Assembly: GCA_024345305.1 (NCBI GenBank)
Contig: BRON01000014.1
Span: 248,001 to 312,000, forward strand
DNA from: Mrakia gelida
Taxonomy: Eukaryota; Basidiomycota; Tremellomycetes; Cystofilobasidiales; Mrakiaceae
Length of the DNA: 64,000 nucleotides
Direction: 5' to 3'
The number at the start of each line of letters is the position of its first letter. Positions within the stretch are counted from its first letter, which is position 1. A model generated the notes under the pieces. That model ran no database searches, had not been told where the DNA came from, and saw nothing but the letters and a program-made list of their open reading frames with translations. The position numbers were made by a program, and so were the translations under genes. This document shows positions 61,513 to 64,000 of the stretch, piece after piece.

Positions 61513-62448
61513 ATGAACCTCGCTCGGCCACCTCGTTCTCCTCGATCTCCAGGAGGAGGGTCGTTCGCTCAGCAACTCGTCCCTCCTTCTCGTCGCCCCT
61601 CCCCCATCCCTCGTTCCTCCTCCTCTCCCACACTCCCTTCGTTCAGACAACTCACGCTTACCCTCGGACCCTCCACTTCCTTTTCTACCTCCAACCCGCA
61701 CCACCGATCCGCAACCTCACCTCACCCTACACCCTCTTCGTCCCATCCCTTCAACGGTCGCTCCTCCCAACTCGCTCAACGACCTCCCCTCCTCCTTCGT
61801 CGTCAAACAGCAGCAGCAGGAATGCTTCTACCTTCTCGAACCTCACCGAATGCTCCAACCTCTTCTTCCCCTTCCTCCCCCGCCGCTCACCAACATCTGC
61901 GAGGAGCAGTCGGAGGAGGAAGAAGACCTTCGTTGACCAACTCCATCTCGTCCTCCCTCGGATCAGGAGGATCGAATCAAGCTCAACATTCAGGAGGAGG
62001 GCTCGTTCAAGGACCCGTCCCACCCAGTTTGCTACTACGAGGAAGGTGGCTATCCTCCAACGAGTCTTCTTCTCCCTCGCCTTCTTCTTCCAACGAGCAC
62101 GTAGGAGGAGGAGGAGGAGCCATCAAGATCGCAGGATGGAGGAAGGACGTTCAAGCTCACCACTCTACCCACCTCCCTTCCTCCTCAACCACCACCTCTT
62201 CAACCCGCTCCCCTTTCACCATGCATATCTCCCCACCTCCACCCCCACTCCGTTCCTGCTCCTCCAAATCAGGGCTCTCAAGGAACTCCTCCCTCGGCTC
62301 AACCTCAACCACTTCCTCCTCCTCCCGGCTCTCCACCTCAGCGAAACCCCCGGAGACGGACCAGTTCGATTTCCACCTCCTCCCCAGCCCGGTGTTCAGG
62401 AAGGGAGGGGAGGGGTGGGGAGTTGGGGAGAGGCCGAGTAGCGAGTAG
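61513..62448 (+). CDS. Intronless Ser/Gly/Pro-rich disordered protein
   Basis: A single open frame of 311 residues from ATG to TAG, unusual in this intron-dense region. Composition is dominated by Ser, Pro, Gly, Arg and Thr: RPPRSPRSPGGGSFAQQLVP at the start, LRGAVGGGRRPSLTNSISSS in the middle, SPFTMHISPPPPPLRS later, and DQFDFHLLPSPVFRKGGEGW near the end. That last aromatic-acidic segment looks like a short linear motif. Many RxxS and SP sites suggest phosphorylation. No folded domain or membrane segment. I do not recognise it. The balanced non-repetitive C-terminal motif argues for real coding. Confidence 0.6.
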   Translation: MNLARPPRSPRSPGGGSFAQQLVPPSRRPSPIPRSSSSPTLPSFRQLTLTLGPSTSFSTSNPHHRSATSPHPTPSSSHPFNGRSSQLAQRPPLLLRRQTAAAGMLLPSRTSPNAPTSSSPSSPAAHQHLRGAVGGGRRPSLTNSISSSLGSGGSNQAQHSGGGLVQGPVPPSLLLRGRWLSSNESSSPSPSSSNEHVGGGGGAIKIAGWRKDVQAHHSTHLPSSSTTTSSTRSPFTMHISPPPPPLRSCSSKSGLSRNSSLGSTSTTSSSSRLSTSAKPPETDQFDFHLLPSPVFRKGGEGWGVGERPSSE

Positions 62449-63258
62449 AGGGGAGTGGGGTTGGGGAGGGAGGGAGATGATGGACTCTTCGTTTTGCGAG
62501 CTCTCGGAGGTTTGGACGCTTTTTCGTTTCGCTTTTTTCCTTGGACTCGATTCTGCTTTTGCTTCTTGCTGCTTTGAACTCTTTGCTTTGGACTCGACTA
62601 TGTTGTATAGAGTAGGTCACGAACGAACACATGGACTATCTTTTTGTTTGAAGGAGGAGAAGGACGAGGAGGGACTCAGATGGAGGGAGGGAGGAGGGTG
62701 AGCTCGAGCTCAACTTCGTTTTACTTTGTTCTGCGTTCGAAGACTTGCTCAGAGAAGGAGTCGGTGGGTGAGAGCGAGTGCTGGTATTAGAGGTCTGACT
62801 CTCTTGCCCGTGGAAGGACGAGAGAACGCGAGCTTCCAGCTCGACCCCGACGCGTCCGAGTCCCCGTCCCCTACTCGAAACTAAGTGCAGTTCCCAATGC
62901 GTCTTTCCCACTGCTGTGGGAACGAAAGCGTCATATCGAAGAGCCGTGCACATCAAAACCCCAAAAACAGTAAAGAAGAAGAGGAGAAAGGAGAAGAAAG
63001 TCAGGACGACGCGTCGAGCGGAGCGAGTGAACGAACGAAGGCTGGCTAGACGCATGTAGGGAAGCGACGGGCGGATCGACTTGACGCGGAGCAAACTATG
63101 GAATTCGAGAGGACGTCGAGGCCACCTAAAGCGAGAGTGGGGAAGAAGAAGAAGAACGACTGCTCCAACTCGAAGCCGAGCTCGACGCTCGTCGAAAACG
63201 AAAACAACAAACGAAACTGAACTGATCCTGCCAGCTGCTGTGTCCCCTCTCCCTCTCC
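62449..63258. other. Convergent region, no gene seen
   Basis: Between the disordered protein stop (plus) and the stop of the truncated gene (minus). Contains a GAGCTCGAGCTC palindrome near 62700 and GACGCGTC-type palindromes near 62849 and 63008. Open frames on the minus strand (62636-63094) have no splice support. Confidence 0.45.
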
Positions 63259-64000
63259 TCAGCCCAACCTCCCCTCCCTCGTCTCCAAAATCCCCAACAC
63301 CTCATCCGCCCAATCGCTTCTCCTCCCCGTCTGCTTCACCCCCGACCTCTCCTCCCCTCCTCCATCGCTTTTCTCCCACCCTCGCCCCTCGACGGCCTGG
63401 AAGTGGAAAGGCGAGTCCTTGTTGTTGATGAGGTTTGATCGTTGAAGGGATGGAGGAATGGGGGTGTGGATTGTTCGGGTGTTGGGGCGAGAGGTGTAGA
63501 CGGAGAGGGAGGAGAGGGAGTGGTGAGGGAGACGGGGTCGAGAGGTTGAGGGGAGCCGACGGAGGGATTCGAGAATAGGAGGGGGAGAGGTGGGTGAGGG
63601 GGATTTGTCTGGGAGAGAAAACATTGAAGGCGAGAGTGAGAGGGAGAGTCAGATTTTCCGACATCTCGGCGAGATTAGGAGGGAACGTGAGGGAAGAGCA
63701 AAAAGGAAACGAGGGAGGGGGCTCACCGATGGCCGCGAGAGAATCAAGGGTTGAGACGAGCTGGGAAGGAGAAGTTGGGTCCGAAAGACACCTCTTGGGA
63801 TCCTGGTTTGCGAGGTTGGTTCCCGAGGGAGCGGCACTCAAGGAGTCGGAAGATGAATGGACGGTGGAAGAGGCAGGGGAGGAGGAGGCTGGACTCGAAC
63901 GACTGCAGAAGGAGGAGCCGGAAGAGCCTGAGGAGGAGGAGGAGGAGTTGGCTCGGAAGAGGGGAGGAGCTGCTGAAGTAAGGGGTTCGAAGAACTCGGA
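63259..64000 (-). CDS. Uncharacterised Ser/Pro-rich protein, 5' end outside window
   Basis: 3' part of a minus-strand gene. One exon occupies 63727-64000 and continues beyond the window. It joins with a GTGAGC donor to exon 63259-63608 after TCCCAG and keeps the frame to the stop at 63259. Visible protein: acidic/Ser-rich start (SSSSSSGSSGSS), then CLSDPTSPSQLVSTLDSLAA, ILESLRRLPSTSRPR, LSSLSVYTSRPNTRTIHTPI, SNLINNKDSPFHFQAVEGRG and the end SDWADEVLGILETREGRLG. No recognised domain in this portion. Mostly disordered with SP sites. Confidence 0.6.

Overview
The window looks like a piece of a basidiomycete chromosome, most probably a red yeast of the Pucciniomycotina (Microbotryomycetes, Rhodotorula/Rhodosporidium-like). 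The reasons are GC-rich coding DNA, a gene about every 2.5 kb on both strands, and very many short introns, mostly under about 150 nt. The introns start GTGAGT or a relaxed GTNNGT, carry a CTGAC-like branch site and end CAG. No rRNA, tRNA, CRISPR array or transposon was recognised. The assignment is an inference from architecture and protein content; no species is claimed.

Layout. 22-6257(-): nuclear-pore scaffold NUP155/NUP170. 6.9-9.1 kb: an unresolved spliced locus. 9307-11193(+): secreted Cys-rich CPL1-like protein. 12431-14438(-): BRCT protein. 15181-16487(+): four-span MARVEL-like protein. 17050-19044(+): HhH-GPD DNA glycosylase. 19460-22130(-): homeodomain factor. 22367-23766(-) and 23876-25418(+): NatA catalytic subunit and ITP pyrophosphatase, diverging from a 109-bp promoter. 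25772-26845(-): unknown. 27133-31174(-): ecdysoneless/SGT1-like. 31423-35744(-): tandem pair of seven-span receptors. 36893-37655(+): small mitochondrial Ala/Lys-rich protein. 39057-39553(-): small unknown. 40616-42897(+): type II membrane putative glycosyltransferase. 43549-46037(+): mitochondrial dicarboxylate carrier. 46740-48952(-): C2H2/Zn2Cys6 hybrid transcription factor. 49871-52763(-): CK2 catalytic subunit. 54185-56456(+): Zn2Cys6 factor. 57610-58639(+): PCL/PHO80-like cyclin. 59650-60967(-): type I membrane protein. 61513-62448(+): disordered protein. 63259-64000(-): gene cut by the window end.

Most gene models were rebuilt by hand: each donor and acceptor was placed on the sequence and the summed exon length checked to be a multiple of three. 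NUP155 (24 exons), ECD (10), CK2 alpha (16), DIC1 (15) and NAA10 (7) close perfectly from start to stop codon. This is strong internal support, but it is not transcript evidence.

The genes are mostly unrelated housekeeping, regulatory and surface functions; there is no biosynthetic cluster or defence island. The most unusual features are the tandem receptor pair with identical exon structure, several microexons (8-22 nt), a cluster of GTTCGT donors in the CK2 gene, a homeodomain with a loop insertion, the hybrid zinc-finger factor, and an over-represented palindrome GACGCGTC scattered mainly through introns and spacers.
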